From positions 1 to 24,173 of the forward strand of contig JACPHN010000231.1 in assembly GCA_016188575.1 (NCBI GenBank): a stretch of 24,173 bases of DNA, in the 5' to 3' direction. This stretch comes from Candidatus Schekmanbacteria bacterium (lineage in GTDB: Bacteria; CSSED10-310; JACPHN01). Position numbers and translations under genes: made by a program. Shown one piece after another: positions 1-8,462 of this stretch. Within the stretch, counting starts at the first letter, position 1; each line of letters starts with the position of its first letter. The notes under the pieces are model-generated. The model was not told the DNA's origin, ran no database searches, and saw nothing but the letters and a program-made list of their open reading frames with translations.

Positions 1-3
1 CTC

Positions 4-285
4 TCACGCGGCGCCATCCGTGAGGAGGGCATCCGCTTCGCCCAGTACATCGTCAAGTCCGTGTCCCACCCCTGCAGCGATTTCCTGCTCGCCGCGCACG
101 AGGAGCCGCAGCAATTGGCGTTCACGTTCGCCGCGTTCATAGGCGTCCACGCTCAGCATGATCGCTGCCGCACGCCCCCGCTGGGTGATGACAAGCGGTT
201 GGTGGGAAGTTTGCACACGCTTCAATACTGAGGCAGCATCCTGCCGCAGATCTGTCACTGGAATAATTTCTGGAACTTTTGCCAT
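4..285 (-). CDS. Phd/YefM-family antitoxin
   Basis: This encodes a 93-residue antitoxin of the Phd/YefM type, a DNA-binding protein that neutralises a cognate toxin and represses its own operon. The N-terminal part reads MAKVPEIIPVTDLRQDAAS followed by a stretch ending in LVITQRGRAAAIMLS, which is the usual Phd/YefM pattern (VTDLR...VLKRV, then 'PLVITQRGRAAAIMLSVDAYE'). An in-frame ATG exists 24 codons further upstream, but the start at 285 is preferred because a strong Shine-Dalgarno (GGAGGTGA) lies just before it. The stop at 4-6 overlaps a possible GTG (5-7), so a RelE/ParE-type toxin probably begins there and runs off the left edge; the toxin itself is not visible. The family call is firm, the toxin is inference. 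Confidence 0.85.
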   Translation of the reverse strand: MAKVPEIIPVTDLRQDAASVLKRVQTSHQPLVITQRGRAAAIMLSVDAYERGERERQLLRLLVRGEQEIAAGVGHGLDDVLGEADALLTDGAA

Positions 286-476
286 GAGTATCACCTCCAA
301 GTGTACGTCTAAGCATACTGCCAGGAGGTTCGCCAGACGAGGAGATTCCTGGCTCATTCTGATCTTCTGTGGGCCGAACGGGGCGCCGGGTCAGCGGCAG
401 CACCCGGAGATAGCTTATTACCGCAGGACGCTGTCCGCCTACAGAGCCTTGTTTGGATTGACCTGGAGCAGCGCCG
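286..476. other. Intergenic region upstream of the antitoxin
   Basis: This gap lies between the stop of the methyltransferase gene and the antitoxin start, both on the minus strand. It holds the antitoxin ribosome binding site. On the minus strand there is a TATGCT hexamer (317-312) that could be a -10 box, and an imperfect palindrome GTGTAC-N6-GCATAC (301-318) that could be an autoregulatory operator. I see no RNA gene and no convincing terminator. Confidence 0.3.
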
Positions 477-2345
477 TCATTCCGCGCGCCGCTCGATCGC
501 TCGCGCTTTCGCGGCGGCATCCTCGAGGATCGCGGAGAGCCCGCGCAGCTCACCGTCGGGTCTGCCATCAAAAGCCCCACCGGCAACCAGCTCGGGAATG
601 ATCCGCGCATACAGCTCGGTCAGCGACGACGCCTCGCCGCCGGCCAGCAAGGCCATTGCACGCCGGCTGACCGCAACGCTGGTCCATTCGCCCGCGCCCG
701 TCGCCCCGCGTTCGGGCGTTTCCGGCTGCTCTGCGCGCAGAAAGCGAAACACGAAGTCTCCGTGAATGCTCCCCGCGCGCTGCTGATTGAGGGTGGTCTT
801 GTAGGCGGCGATCGGCGGCTGGAAGTAGACCCCGTCCCTGGGCAGCAGAAAACCCGCGGCGCGCGTCGCCTGCATCAGTGCCCAGACGGCGGGATAATGC
901 TTGTTGTTGAAAGTCATCACCAGCGCTCCGTGCGGTTTGAGCACGCGGCGCACCTCCTTAAAGACCTGGGCGAGCAAATCGCGGTATCGTTCCGCCGTCT
1001 TTTCTTGCGCTGGGTTGATGACCGCCTCCTCCGTTCGCTCGATCGGCCCCGCCGCAAGTTGCAGATGGTCGCGAAGCCAGACCGCCCAGAAGTCCGACAT
1101 TTCGGAGTAGTTGACATAGTCACCGTACGGGGGATCGGTGATACAGACGTCGATCGAGCCGTCCGGCAGGGGCAAGCGCGTGGAGCTCGCGTTGAGCACC
1201 GTCCAGGCAGCGTCGCCCGCGAGGACTGCCGCGCAGGTCCCGGGGAGCGCGGCCGCGGCGCCGAGGTAGCGCTGGGCGTAGCGCTTTCCAGACAGCATCC
1301 GTGTCAGGCGCTGACACAGGTGTCGAGCGACGTTGCGCTCCGCAAAAATGTCGCTTGGCCAGTAGTGCGCACCCGGCTTGACCGCGGAAGCTCCCTTGAT
1401 GTGAGCCAGTCGGCTGACCTCGAAGAGCGCGCTGCTGAACGCCAGGAGGAGCAGCTCGCGGATGGCGGGATCGCCGCCTGCAGCGATTTCTTCGAAGACG
1501 GCACGGGCCTTGGCGAGCGCGTAGAGGTTGCGGCTGGAGAAGAGCTCGTGGAAAAAGCGAAACCCGCGCCGGAGCACCTGGCCCGTGCTGCGCCCGGGGA
1601 AAATGGGATCTTCGGGGTAGGAGAGCCCCTGTGCGCGGCACAGCTCGCGCCCCGTGCGCTCCCATTGCTGGGCAGCAGCCGCGCTGGACGGCGATACCGG
1701 CACCGCCGCTCGGTGTCCGCAATGGGAGCAATGGATTTTTTCGCGCATGGGCACGGCAGGCCGCGGAGCGGTTTGCAGCACCGCAAGCTCGCCGCCGCAC
1801 GCACAGCGATAGGCGCCCGGACCCACCTTGTCGCAGCGCGCCAGCGCCACGTCGGCGCCGCACCCCGGGCACTTGCAGGCGACCGACCATTCGAGCCACT
1901 CGCGCTCCGCGTGTCCAGCGCACGCCGGGCACGTCGCCGCGTCCACTCCGCCCAGCGCCGCCTTGAGCCCCGACCTCGCCGCGCGGACGGCGCTCGCCAG
2001 CGCCTTCACGTCGACGTGAAGCACCTGTGCTCGACTGATAAACGCGGCCATCGGATTGAGGTCGACGCCGATCACCCTGCGCCCCGCGTGCAGCCCCTCG
2101 ACGAGCGTCACGCCACCGCCGAGGAACGGGTCGAGCACGACATCTCCGGGGCGGCTGTGCCGCCGCACCAGCGCCGCGAAAACCGTGGCCGGCCGCCGCG
2201 CGAAATACCGGTGCATCAGGTAAACCGGCGTGTGCGGCGCAGGGGCGTCGACCGCGCGCGCCGTCTCTACTTCGCTTCGCCGCTCGGGTGCCGACGCCGA
2301 CTTGAACAGCGCAAGCTGCTCCGCGCGCTTGCCGCCCCTACCCAC
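477..2345 (-). CDS. DNA amino-methyltransferase with cysteine-rich insert
   Basis: This is a 622-residue S-adenosylmethionine-dependent DNA methyltransferase of the N6-adenine/N4-cytosine class. Motif I is DPFLGGG at residues 72-78, followed by an acidic ribose-binding segment (VIGVDLNP, 91-98). The catalytic motif IV is DPPYGDY at 404-410. Between them lie paired cysteines, CPAC (139-142), CPGC (159-162), CAC (181-183) and CSHC (206-209), which look like zinc-ribbon knuckles. Motif order is I then IV with a long insert, as in the large COG1743/DUF1156-like methyltransferases. No restriction endonuclease gene is adjacent, so it may be an orphan methylase or part of a system outside the window. 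The gene ends 22 nt from the rocD stop region and runs on the same strand as rocD. The methyltransferase class is secure; target sequence and role are unknown. Confidence 0.85.
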   Translation of the reverse strand: MGRGGKRAEQLALFKSASAPERRSEVETARAVDAPAPHTPVYLMHRYFARRPATVFAALVRRHSRPGDVVLDPFLGGGVTLVEGLHAGRRVIGVDLNPMAAFISRAQVLHVDVKALASAVRAARSGLKAALGGVDAATCPACAGHAEREWLEWSVACKCPGCGADVALARCDKVGPGAYRCACGGELAVLQTAPRPAVPMREKIHCSHCGHRAAVPVSPSSAAAAQQWERTGRELCRAQGLSYPEDPIFPGRSTGQVLRRGFRFFHELFSSRNLYALAKARAVFEEIAAGGDPAIRELLLLAFSSALFEVSRLAHIKGASAVKPGAHYWPSDIFAERNVARHLCQRLTRMLSGKRYAQRYLGAAAALPGTCAAVLAGDAAWTVLNASSTRLPLPDGSIDVCITDPPYGDYVNYSEMSDFWAVWLRDHLQLAAGPIERTEEAVINPAQEKTAERYRDLLAQVFKEVRRVLKPHGALVMTFNNKHYPAVWALMQATRAAGFLLPRDGVYFQPPIAAYKTTLNQQRAGSIHGDFVFRFLRAEQPETPERGATGAGEWTSVAVSRRAMALLAGGEASSLTELYARIIPELVAGGAFDGRPDGELRGLSAILEDAAAKARAIERRAE

Positions 2346-2366
2346 GGCTGTCCGCCGCGCCGATCA

Positions 2367-3587
2367 TCAGTCCTGCAGGACTGCCGCGATCTGCTCGAGT
2401 GCCCACTTCAGCTCGCGCTTGCGCACCACCAGCGGCGGGGCGAAGCGAATCACCTGCCCGTGCGTTTCCTTCGCGAGGATCCCCAGGTCGCGCAGGCGCT
2501 CGCAGAACGGCCGCGCCGGGCCGGAGCTGACCTTGATCTCGACGCCGATCAGCAGCCCCACGCCGCGGACGTCGGCAACGTGTTTGGACTCGATGGCGCG
2601 AAGCTCTTTCATCATGAACTTGCCGAGCCGCGCGGCGCGCTCGGGCAGCTTCTCTTCGACCAGGACGGCAAGCGACGCCCGGGCCACGGCGCAGGCGAGC
2701 GGGTTACCGCCGAACGTCGAGCCGTGATCGCCGGGCTTGAACACGCCCATGATCTCCTCCGACGACAGCACGCCGGAAATCGGCAACACGCCTCCGCCGA
2801 GCGCCTTGCCCACAATCAAGACGTCGGGGCGAATATCCTCATGCTCGAAGGCAAACAACTTGCCGGTGCGCCCAAGACCGGTCTGGATCTCGTCGAGGGC
2901 CAGCAAGACGTTGTGCCTGGTGCAAATCTCGCGCACCCGCTGCAGGTAGCCGGCCGACGGCACGATGATGCCCCCCTCGCCCTGGATTGGCTCCACGAGA
3001 AAGGCGACGGTGTGCGGCGTGATCGCGTGCTCCAGGGCCTCCGAGTCACCGTAATCGATGAGCTTGAAGCCCGGCGCGAACGGCCCGAAGCCGTCTCTGT
3101 ACTGCTCTTCGGAGCTGAACCCGACGATCGTCGTCGTGCGCCCGTGGAAGTTGTTCCTGCAGACGATGATCTCGGCCTGGTCGGCGGGAACGCCCTTGAC
3201 CTTGTATCCCCACTTGCGCACCGTCTTGAGCGCCGTTTCGACTGCCTCGGCGCCAGTGTTCATCAGCAGCGTCTTGGGGTAGCCGGTGAGCGTTGTGAGC
3301 AGCTCGAGCAAGCGCCCCATCTGCGTGCTATGAAACGCGCGCGACACCAGTGTGACCTGGTCCGCCTGGTTCTTGAGCGCATCAATGATGCGCGGATGGC
3401 GGTGTCCCTGGTTCAGCGCAGAGTAGGCGCTCAGCATGTCGAGGTATTTCTTGCCGTCGGGGTCCCACACCCACGGGCCTTCCGCGCGTTCGATCACGAC
3501 GGGAAGCGGCAAGTAGTTGTTGGCTCCGTATTTGAGCTCGAGGTCGATGTGCCGCTGAGACGTGGATACACTCACAGACGCCGCCAT
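2367..3587 (-). CDS. rocD: Ornithine aminotransferase
   Basis: This is a class III PLP-dependent aminotransferase of 406 residues that converts ornithine plus 2-oxoglutarate to glutamate-5-semialdehyde and glutamate, in cytoplasmic arginine/proline metabolism. Visible motifs are the PLP phosphate loop NTGAEAVETA (110-119), DEIQTGLGRTG beginning at D232 (ring-nitrogen aspartate), and the Schiff-base lysine K261 in VGKALGGG. Length matches ornithine aminotransferases (about 400). An upstream in-frame ATG at 3674 would add 29 unlike residues; the start at 3587 has a GGAGG six bases upstream and is preferred. It is transcribed divergently from lysC. The acetylornithine and 4-aminobutyrate aminotransferases are related, but the overall pattern (LDMLSAYSALNQGH, SRAFHST) fits RocD best. 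Confidence 0.93.
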   Translation of the reverse strand: MAASVSVSTSQRHIDLELKYGANNYLPLPVVIERAEGPWVWDPDGKKYLDMLSAYSALNQGHRHPRIIDALKNQADQVTLVSRAFHSTQMGRLLELLTTLTGYPKTLLMNTGAEAVETALKTVRKWGYKVKGVPADQAEIIVCRNNFHGRTTTIVGFSSEEQYRDGFGPFAPGFKLIDYGDSEALEHAITPHTVAFLVEPIQGEGGIIVPSAGYLQRVREICTRHNVLLALDEIQTGLGRTGKLFAFEHEDIRPDVLIVGKALGGGVLPISGVLSSEEIMGVFKPGDHGSTFGGNPLACAVARASLAVLVEEKLPERAARLGKFMMKELRAIESKHVADVRGVGLLIGVEIKVSSGPARPFCERLRDLGILAKETHGQVIRFAPPLVVRKRELKWALEQIAAVLQD

Positions 3588-3632
3588 GATGGGCCTCCGC
3601 TTTCCTGCTGCAAAGACGTGGGACGGGGAGCG

Positions 3633-3661
3633 TTGACGATCATTCGGCGGCGAAGTATACG
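3633..3661 (+). promoter_or_regulatory. Sigma70-like promoter for lysC
   Basis: TTGACG (3633-3638), a 17-bp spacer, and TATACG (3656-3661) make a near-consensus housekeeping promoter reading towards lysC. This would give a 5' leader of about 50 nt. I see no lysine-riboswitch-like structure in so short a leader. The call comes from consensus match and spacing only. Confidence 0.6.
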
Positions 3662-3682
3662 AGGTGGCACCCACAAACGCAA
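3654..3682 (-). promoter_or_regulatory. Possible divergent promoter for rocD
   Basis: Read on the minus strand, TTGCGT (3682-3677), a 17-bp spacer and TATACT (3659-3654) precede rocD, with a leader of about 60 nt. The -10 box shares the palindromic GTATAC core with the lysC -10 box, so the two promoters would overlap back to back. The -35 match is weak (TTG only). Confidence 0.4.
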
Positions 3683-3718
3683 CGGCTCCAGGCGCTTACG
3701 GGCGCTCACGAGAGGATC

Positions 3719-4945
3719 ATGCGAATCGTTGTTCAAAAGTTCGGCGGTAGCTCGCTGGCGGACCAGGACCGCATTCGGCGGGTCGCCCAGCGGGTAGTCA
3801 AGACCAGAGAGTCCGGCAATCACGTCGTCGTCGTCGTCAGCGCCATGGGCAAGACGACCGACGAGCTGCTCGCCATGGCGCGGGGGTGCTGCGCCAACCC
3901 GGATCGGCGCGAGCTCGACATGCTCGTGACCGCCGGCGAGCGCATTTCCATGGCGATTCTCGCCATGGTGATCAAGGACCTCGGACACGACGCGATTTCC
4001 TTTACCGGCTCGCAAAGCGGCATCATCACCAACGATCGCCATTTCGACGCGCGCATCATCGAGGTGCGTCCGTACCGCATTCAGGATGAGCTCGAGCGCG
4101 ACCGCATCGTCATCGTGGCGGGATATCAAGGTGTCAGTTACCGCCGTGAGATCACCACGCTCGGCCGCGGCGGGTCGGATACGACCGCCGTGGCGCTCGC
4201 CGCGGCGCTTGGCGCCGAGCGCTGCGAGATCTATTCCGATGTCGATGGAGTCTACTCGGCGGATCCGCGCATCGTTCCGGACGCCCACCGCTGGGACGAG
4301 CTCGGTTACGAAGAGATGCAGGAAATGGCGGAGGCGGGTGCGAAGGTGCTGCACGCCCAGGCGGTGGAAATCGCCAAGCGGGCAGGGATCGCGATCTACT
4401 GCCGGGCCACCGATGGCACGGGCGGCCAGACGATCATTCGCAACCTCGCCCCGGCGCCCCCCCCACGGATCACCGGCGTGGTATGCTCGCGCGGCATGGC
4501 CGTGGCGACGATCGCGACGACCGATTCGGAGTCCGTAGACGCCGCCCTCTCCGCGGTGGAGGATCTGGGCGTCGACGTCCGCGAGCTGCGCTTTCGGCCG
4601 ACCGCGCAACCAGGAGGCGAGCTCCAGCTCGTCCTGGCTCTGGCTCAGCACCCGGACCCAGCGGGGGCCTTGCTCGGGCTGTCGCGGAGGTTCAGCGAGC
4701 ACGCTCACATTGCCGCCGATCTCGCCGCGCTTTCGGTCATCGGCACCGGCATCACCAAGTCACTGGACAACGTCCGCCGCGCCTGGCGGCTGTGCTCGCC
4801 CTGCGCGGCCATGAGCACGTCGTCGTTCCGCATCTCGTTCATCGTCGAAGCCCAGCGCCTCGAAGCGCTCGCCCGTTCCGTACACGGGGCGATGGTTGCG
4901 GCCGGCGAGATGGAAGCGCACGCGGCGAGCGCTCTGGAATATTGA
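3719..4945 (+). CDS. lysC: Aspartate kinase
   Basis: This encodes a 408-residue aspartokinase, the first step of the lysine, threonine, methionine and diaminopimelate pathway (aspartate plus ATP to 4-phosphoaspartate). The amino-acid kinase domain shows KFGGSSL (7-13), the glycine-rich substrate loop GRGGSDT (149-155) and [12 protein letters not shown] (173-184). The remaining C-terminal part carries a pair of ACT regulatory domains with the STSSFRISF segment typical of the end of the family, so feedback control by lysine and/or threonine is expected. Start is supported by AGAGG upstream of ATG and by the family N-terminus. It is probably the first gene of a lysC - S1 protein - rlpA transcription unit (gaps 52 and 19 nt). 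Confidence 0.96.
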   Translation: MRIVVQKFGGSSLADQDRIRRVAQRVVKTRESGNHVVVVVSAMGKTTDELLAMARGCCANPDRRELDMLVTAGERISMAILAMVIKDLGHDAISFTGSQSGIITNDRHFDARIIEVRPYRIQDELERDRIVIVAGYQGVSYRREITTLGRGGSDTTAVALAAALGAERCEIYSDVDGVYSADPRIVPDAHRWDELGYEEMQEMAEAGAKVLHAQAVEIAKRAGIAIYCRATDGTGGQTIIRNLAPAPPPRITGVVCSRGMAVATIATTDSESVDAALSAVEDLGVDVRELRFRPTAQPGGELQLVLALAQHPDPAGALLGLSRRFSEHAHIAADLAALSVIGTGITKSLDNVRRAWRLCSPCAAMSTSSFRISFIVEAQRLEALARSVHGAMVAAGEMEAHAASALEY

Positions 4946-4997
4946 CAACGACGAGCACTGTCGACGACCGCATTGCACGGCGGTCGTGGAGGCATTC

Positions 4998-6509
4998 ATG
5001 AAAAAGGGTAGAAAACCGACGGATCGTTTCCCGGATGATGACGAGGAGCTCGCCGCCACCAGCGCCGAGGAGCTCACACTTGAACAACTCGCGGCGATGG
5101 AGGCCGAGCTCCACGTCGCCAAGACGACCGGCCGCGCTCTGGCGGCAGGCCAAAAGGTGCGGGGTACGATCATCGCGGCCCGCGAGGATTGCTATTTCGT
5201 CGACATCGGGGACAAGGCCGAGGCCGTGCTGCAGCGCCTCGACTCGCCCGGCGACGAGGCGCAGCGACCGTTGCACGTGGGTGATCGCATCGAGGCCTTT
5301 GTCCTGTCGACCAAAGACGGTACCATCGAGCTGTCCCAGACGCTGGACAAGCGCGCACAGACGCAAGAGCTGCTCATGGAGGCGTATCGCACCGGAGTGC
5401 CGGTCGAAGGCCGCGTGCTCGAGAGCGTCCGCGGCGGCTACCGCATCGGTCTGGGCGAGAGCCGCAAGGGCTTCTGTCCGCTATCGCAGATCGACATGGC
5501 GTTTACGCAGGACGCCGAGACGCACGTCGGCCAGACGTACACGTTTCGCATCGTCGAGGCCCGCAACGGCGGCAAGGACCTCGTGTTGAGCCGCCGGAAA
5601 CTCCTCGAGGAAGAACGCGAGGTCAAGGCCGCCGCCCTGCGCGAACAGCTCGTGCCGGGGGCACGGCTCGTCGGTACGGTGCGCTCCATACAGCCGTTCG
5701 GCGCCTTCATCGACCTCGGCGGGCTGGACGGGCTGCTGCACGTCTCGGAGATGGGACACGAGAGAATCGAATCGCCGGCACAGGTTGTTTCCGTCGGGCA
5801 GCGACTCGAGGTCGTGGTCAAGGGTTTCGATACCAAGTCCGGCCGCATCGCCCTGACGCGAAAGCCGCTCCTTGAAGATCCCTGGTCGGGGATCGAGGAG
5901 CGCTACCCGGCGGGTCTCACGTGCGACGGCAGAGTCACGCGCCTGCTCGATTTCGGCGCTTTCGTCGAGCTGGAGCCCGGCGTGGAGGGGCTGCTGCACA
6001 TCTCGGAGATTGCTCCCGGCAAGCGCTTGCGACACGCGTCCGAAGGCCTGTCGATCGGCGACGAGATCGCCGTGCGCATCCAATCGGTCGACCCACCGTC
6101 CCGGCGAATTTCGCTCGCTCGGAGTTTTGGCGAGGCCGGCGACGAGACGCTCGAGCTCGCGGTGGGTGTGACGTTCGAGGGAATCGTGGAAGGCCAGCTC
6201 CCGCACGGCGTCTTGGTGGGCTTGCCGGGAGGTCAGGGCCGCGGGCTGTTGCCGAACCGCCGCGCTGGCGAGGGTGAAGCGGCACGCGCTCCTGTCGAAC
6301 CGTTGCCGGTGGGCAGCAAGGTCCGGGTCCAGGTAATCTATCTCAGCGAAGGTCCGAAGGGAAAACAGGTGCGCCTCGCGCTTCCGGACGCCGAGGGAAC
6401 GGAGGAGCGCGATAGCGTGGCGCGCTTCAAGGAGCGGGCGAGGTCGGAGCGGGGGAACTGGAAAAAGAGCAGCTTCGCGCAGCTCGAGAGCCTGCGGCGG
6501 CGATCCTGA
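4998..6509 (+). CDS. S1 RNA-binding domain protein with five repeats (RpsA-like)
   Basis: This is a 503-residue protein composed almost wholly of S1 (OB-fold) RNA-binding domains, at about residues 51-115, 134-201, 220-289, 305-376 and 387-463. Domains three and four are the most canonical (GTVRSIQPFGAFIDLGGLDG, and the DFGAFVELEPGVEGLLHISE type). Domains one, two and five are more diverged. The tail is basic. The arrangement resembles ribosomal protein S1 (four to six repeats) but could equally be a second S1-like translation or RNA-decay factor. The start at 4998 is chosen because GGAGG precedes it by six bases; an open frame extends upstream into lysC without a site. It sits between lysC and rlpA on the same strand. 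Confidence 0.88.
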   Translation: MKKGRKPTDRFPDDDEELAATSAEELTLEQLAAMEAELHVAKTTGRALAAGQKVRGTIIAAREDCYFVDIGDKAEAVLQRLDSPGDEAQRPLHVGDRIEAFVLSTKDGTIELSQTLDKRAQTQELLMEAYRTGVPVEGRVLESVRGGYRIGLGESRKGFCPLSQIDMAFTQDAETHVGQTYTFRIVEARNGGKDLVLSRRKLLEEEREVKAAALREQLVPGARLVGTVRSIQPFGAFIDLGGLDGLLHVSEMGHERIESPAQVVSVGQRLEVVVKGFDTKSGRIALTRKPLLEDPWSGIEERYPAGLTCDGRVTRLLDFGAFVELEPGVEGLLHISEIAPGKRLRHASEGLSIGDEIAVRIQSVDPPSRRISLARSFGEAGDETLELAVGVTFEGIVEGQLPHGVLVGLPGGQGRGLLPNRRAGEGEAARAPVEPLPVGSKVRVQVIYLSEGPKGKQVRLALPDAEGTEERDSVARFKERARSERGNWKKSSFAQLESLRRRS

Positions 6510-6528
6510 CGGCCGGAGCATCTGGGAA

Positions 6529-7200
6529 ATGCGCGCGCAAATGACCGGATGTGGGAGGTGGATCTTCGCGGCGCTGCTGGTGGCCGCGGCGGCTTCCGGG
6601 TGCTCACATCGAAGAAGCCCTGATCTGACGCGCTACGTGGGCACGGACGTCGCGTTCGAGAAGGGAGAGGCGTCCTGGTACGGGGAACCGTACCATGGTC
6701 GGGAATCTTCGAGCGGTGAAATATACGACATGTACGCGCTGACGGCGGCGCATCGGACGCTGCCGTTCGGCACCCGGGTGCGTGTCGTCAACGCGGACAA
6801 CGACGCGGAGGTCGTCGTGCGCATCAACGATCGGGGACCGTTTGTCTCCGGGCGCATCATCGACGTTTCCCGGCGCGCGGCGGAAGCACTGGAGATGCTC
6901 GGTCCGGGTGTGGTTCCGGTACGTCTCTACTTGCTCGAGGCCGGGCAGGTCCCGGCGAGCGGGCAGGCATTCACCGTGCAGGCCGGATCGTTCCGCGATC
7001 GGCGCTATGCAGAGAGCCTCGTGCGGGCGCTGACCGCGGAGCGCTTCAGCGCCCGCATCGAGGAGGCGGCGATCCCCCAGGGAACCACGTATCGCGTGCG
7101 CGTGGGCCGATTCGCCACGCAGGAAGAGGCGGAGCGCGTGAGTCGAAACGTCCGCGGGCACCCTGACGTGGAGGACACTCTCGTGGTCAGCGCTGATTGA
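6529..7200 (+). CDS. rlpA: RlpA-like septal lytic transglycosylase lipoprotein
   Basis: This is a 223-residue lipoprotein that would cleave stem-peptide-free glycan strands of peptidoglycan at the division site. A signal sequence (WIFAALLVAAAASGC) ends in a lipobox with C25. The double-psi beta-barrel domain (about 45-135) retains residues that line up with the active-site triad described for Pseudomonas RlpA: E64, D67 and H75 in GEIYDMYALTAAHRTLPFG. It also has the INDRGPF segment. A C-terminal SPOR domain (about 145-220, starting AFTVQAGSF) binds denuded glycan and targets septa. The gene lies 19 nt after the S1 gene and is probably cotranscribed. M5 (6541) is an alternative start. Confidence 0.92.
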   Translation: MRAQMTGCGRWIFAALLVAAAASGCSHRRSPDLTRYVGTDVAFEKGEASWYGEPYHGRESSSGEIYDMYALTAAHRTLPFGTRVRVVNADNDAEVVVRINDRGPFVSGRIIDVSRRAAEALEMLGPGVVPVRLYLLEAGQVPASGQAFTVQAGSFRDRRYAESLVRALTAERFSARIEEAAIPQGTTYRVRVGRFATQEEAERVSRNVRGHPDVEDTLVVSAD

Positions 7201-7209
7201 CCACCGGTA

Positions 7210-7373
7210 GGACCCGTAACGAAATAACTGTGTCAAGCACCGAGGCCGAGCGAGAAGGCCGCTGGCGAGGAGCGACGACGAAGCGTATCAATGGAGCGAT
7301 ACGGTGAGGAGGAGAGACGAAGCCGGCGGCCTTCGCAGCCGGCCGAATGCAACAGTTATTTCGGTACGGGTCC
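7210..7373. mobile_element. MITE-like fold-back element, 164 bp
   Basis: The element is bounded by 22-bp terminal inverted repeats, 7210-7231 and 7352-7373, which match at 21 of 22 positions (outer end GGACCCGTA). Inside, a subterminal pair (AAGGCCGCTGGC near 7255-7266 and its imperfect complement ending near 7332) extends the palindrome. CGTATC-N8-GATACG (7284-7303) forms a separate hairpin. It encodes nothing and lies between the convergent rlpA and LCCL genes, where it could also stop transcription from both sides. A second, half-length copy occurs at 21454-21548. No target-site duplication is obvious. Confidence 0.75.
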
Positions 7374-7383
7374 CAAGCACGGG

Positions 7384-8382
7384 CTAGCGCCCCGCCACCG
7401 AGAAACTCCGCTCCCACGCCCCCCAGGATTCGGTCCGCACCCCATTGCGCTCGCTCCCCGGGAATTGCTCGCCGGGCCCCGCAATCACTACGGTGAGCGC
7501 GCCGCCATGCGCGGAGATCGCTCCCGCATGCAGTGCGGCGGTGCATACGCTCGAATCGTCCGTATACATGTCCGTGCCCCAGGCCCGCGACAAGTCGCAG
7601 TCGGCAGGGCACACCGCGAGGTAGGATTTTCCTTCGGCCCCTGCCAGCGTCTTGCCCGTCTGCTCACACCCCAGCACGACTTCGTCAGAGGACACGCTGA
7701 AGCTCCTGTCCCAGCTCTCCCACGGCTCGGAGGTGACGCCGTTTTGCTGGGACCCCGCATAGGTCGACTGGCCCGGCAGGATCGTTACGGTAATTTCCCC
7801 GCCGAAAGCGGGGCTCGACACACCCGCGTGAGCTGCCGCGAGGCAGATCGCCGAATCATCGGTGTATATCCCCGTCCCCCAGAGCGCTCCAGTGACGCAG
7901 CCGCGCGGGCAGGTGACGCGAATCGCCGTGCCGGGGCCGCCTTCGAGTGCCTTGCCCGGGTGGTCGCACGCGATCTCTCGGCGCAGCGCCGCGAAGGTGA
8001 AGCTCGTGCCCCAGGGTCCCCAGGCCTCGCTGCTGACGCCGTTGGCCACGGTGCCGGTGTAGCTGGCGCGGCCCGCGGCGGCGACAACGTGGACGTCACC
8101 TCCCTGCGAGGCAAGGACGCCCGCGTGAATCGCGGCCGCGCAGATAGCGGAGTCGTCCGTGTACACCTCGGTGCCCCAGACGCGCTGCTCGCCGCATCCC
8201 GCCGGGCACCGGACAGTCACCGCGTCCCCGCCGCGCAGCTTGACGTCCTTGCCCGCAGTCGCGCACTCGGCCGCAACGCCGCCGGCGCCGGTGTCCGCCG
8301 GCGAAGGAACCGGCCACCCCAGCGCGAGAAGCGAAGCGATGCCGGCCATCAGGCTGATTCCAATACCAGGGCGCCTTCCCAT
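7384..8382 (-). CDS. Secreted protein with three tandem LCCL domains
   Basis: This is a 332-residue exported protein. After a signal peptide (about 1-30, ending SPADTG) come three LCCL-like modules at about 40-130, 139-230 and 239-330. Each carries the family hallmark YTDDSxxCxAAxHAG and four cysteines at a repeat spacing of about 100 residues (C40/C59/C63/C81; C139/C158/C162/C180; C239/C258/C262/C280). LCCL domains are best known from Limulus factor C, cochlin and Lgl1, where they are extracellular and suggested to bind lipopolysaccharide or lipids. The function of bacterial versions is not established. An in-frame start at 8511 exists, but 8382 has GGGAG upstream and begins directly at the signal peptide. 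It diverges from the cyclase gene, with 80 bp between. Confidence 0.88.
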   Translation of the reverse strand: MGRRPGIGISLMAGIASLLALGWPVPSPADTGAGGVAAECATAGKDVKLRGGDAVTVRCPAGCGEQRVWGTEVYTDDSAICAAAIHAGVLASQGGDVHVVAAAGRASYTGTVANGVSSEAWGPWGTSFTFAALRREIACDHPGKALEGGPGTAIRVTCPRGCVTGALWGTGIYTDDSAICLAAAHAGVSSPAFGGEITVTILPGQSTYAGSQQNGVTSEPWESWDRSFSVSSDEVVLGCEQTGKTLAGAEGKSYLAVCPADCDLSRAWGTDMYTDDSSVCTAALHAGAISAHGGALTVVIAGPGEQFPGSERNGVRTESWGAWERSFSVAGR

Positions 8383-8462
8383 GGTGCACGGTCTCCCAAA
8401 GCTCAGTATGGGACATTGCTTGCTCCTTGACAAGCGCGCCGATGCCCCGTAGGGATATGCAC

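Noticed and set aside
762-3797. A 1,011-codon open frame on the plus strand
   Set aside because: It runs antisense over the methyltransferase and rocD genes. Its product is arginine/alanine-rich without motifs, as expected from high GC.
7291-8430. A 379-codon plus-strand frame
   Set aside because: It is antisense to the triple-LCCL gene, whose repeats and cysteines are clearly conserved.
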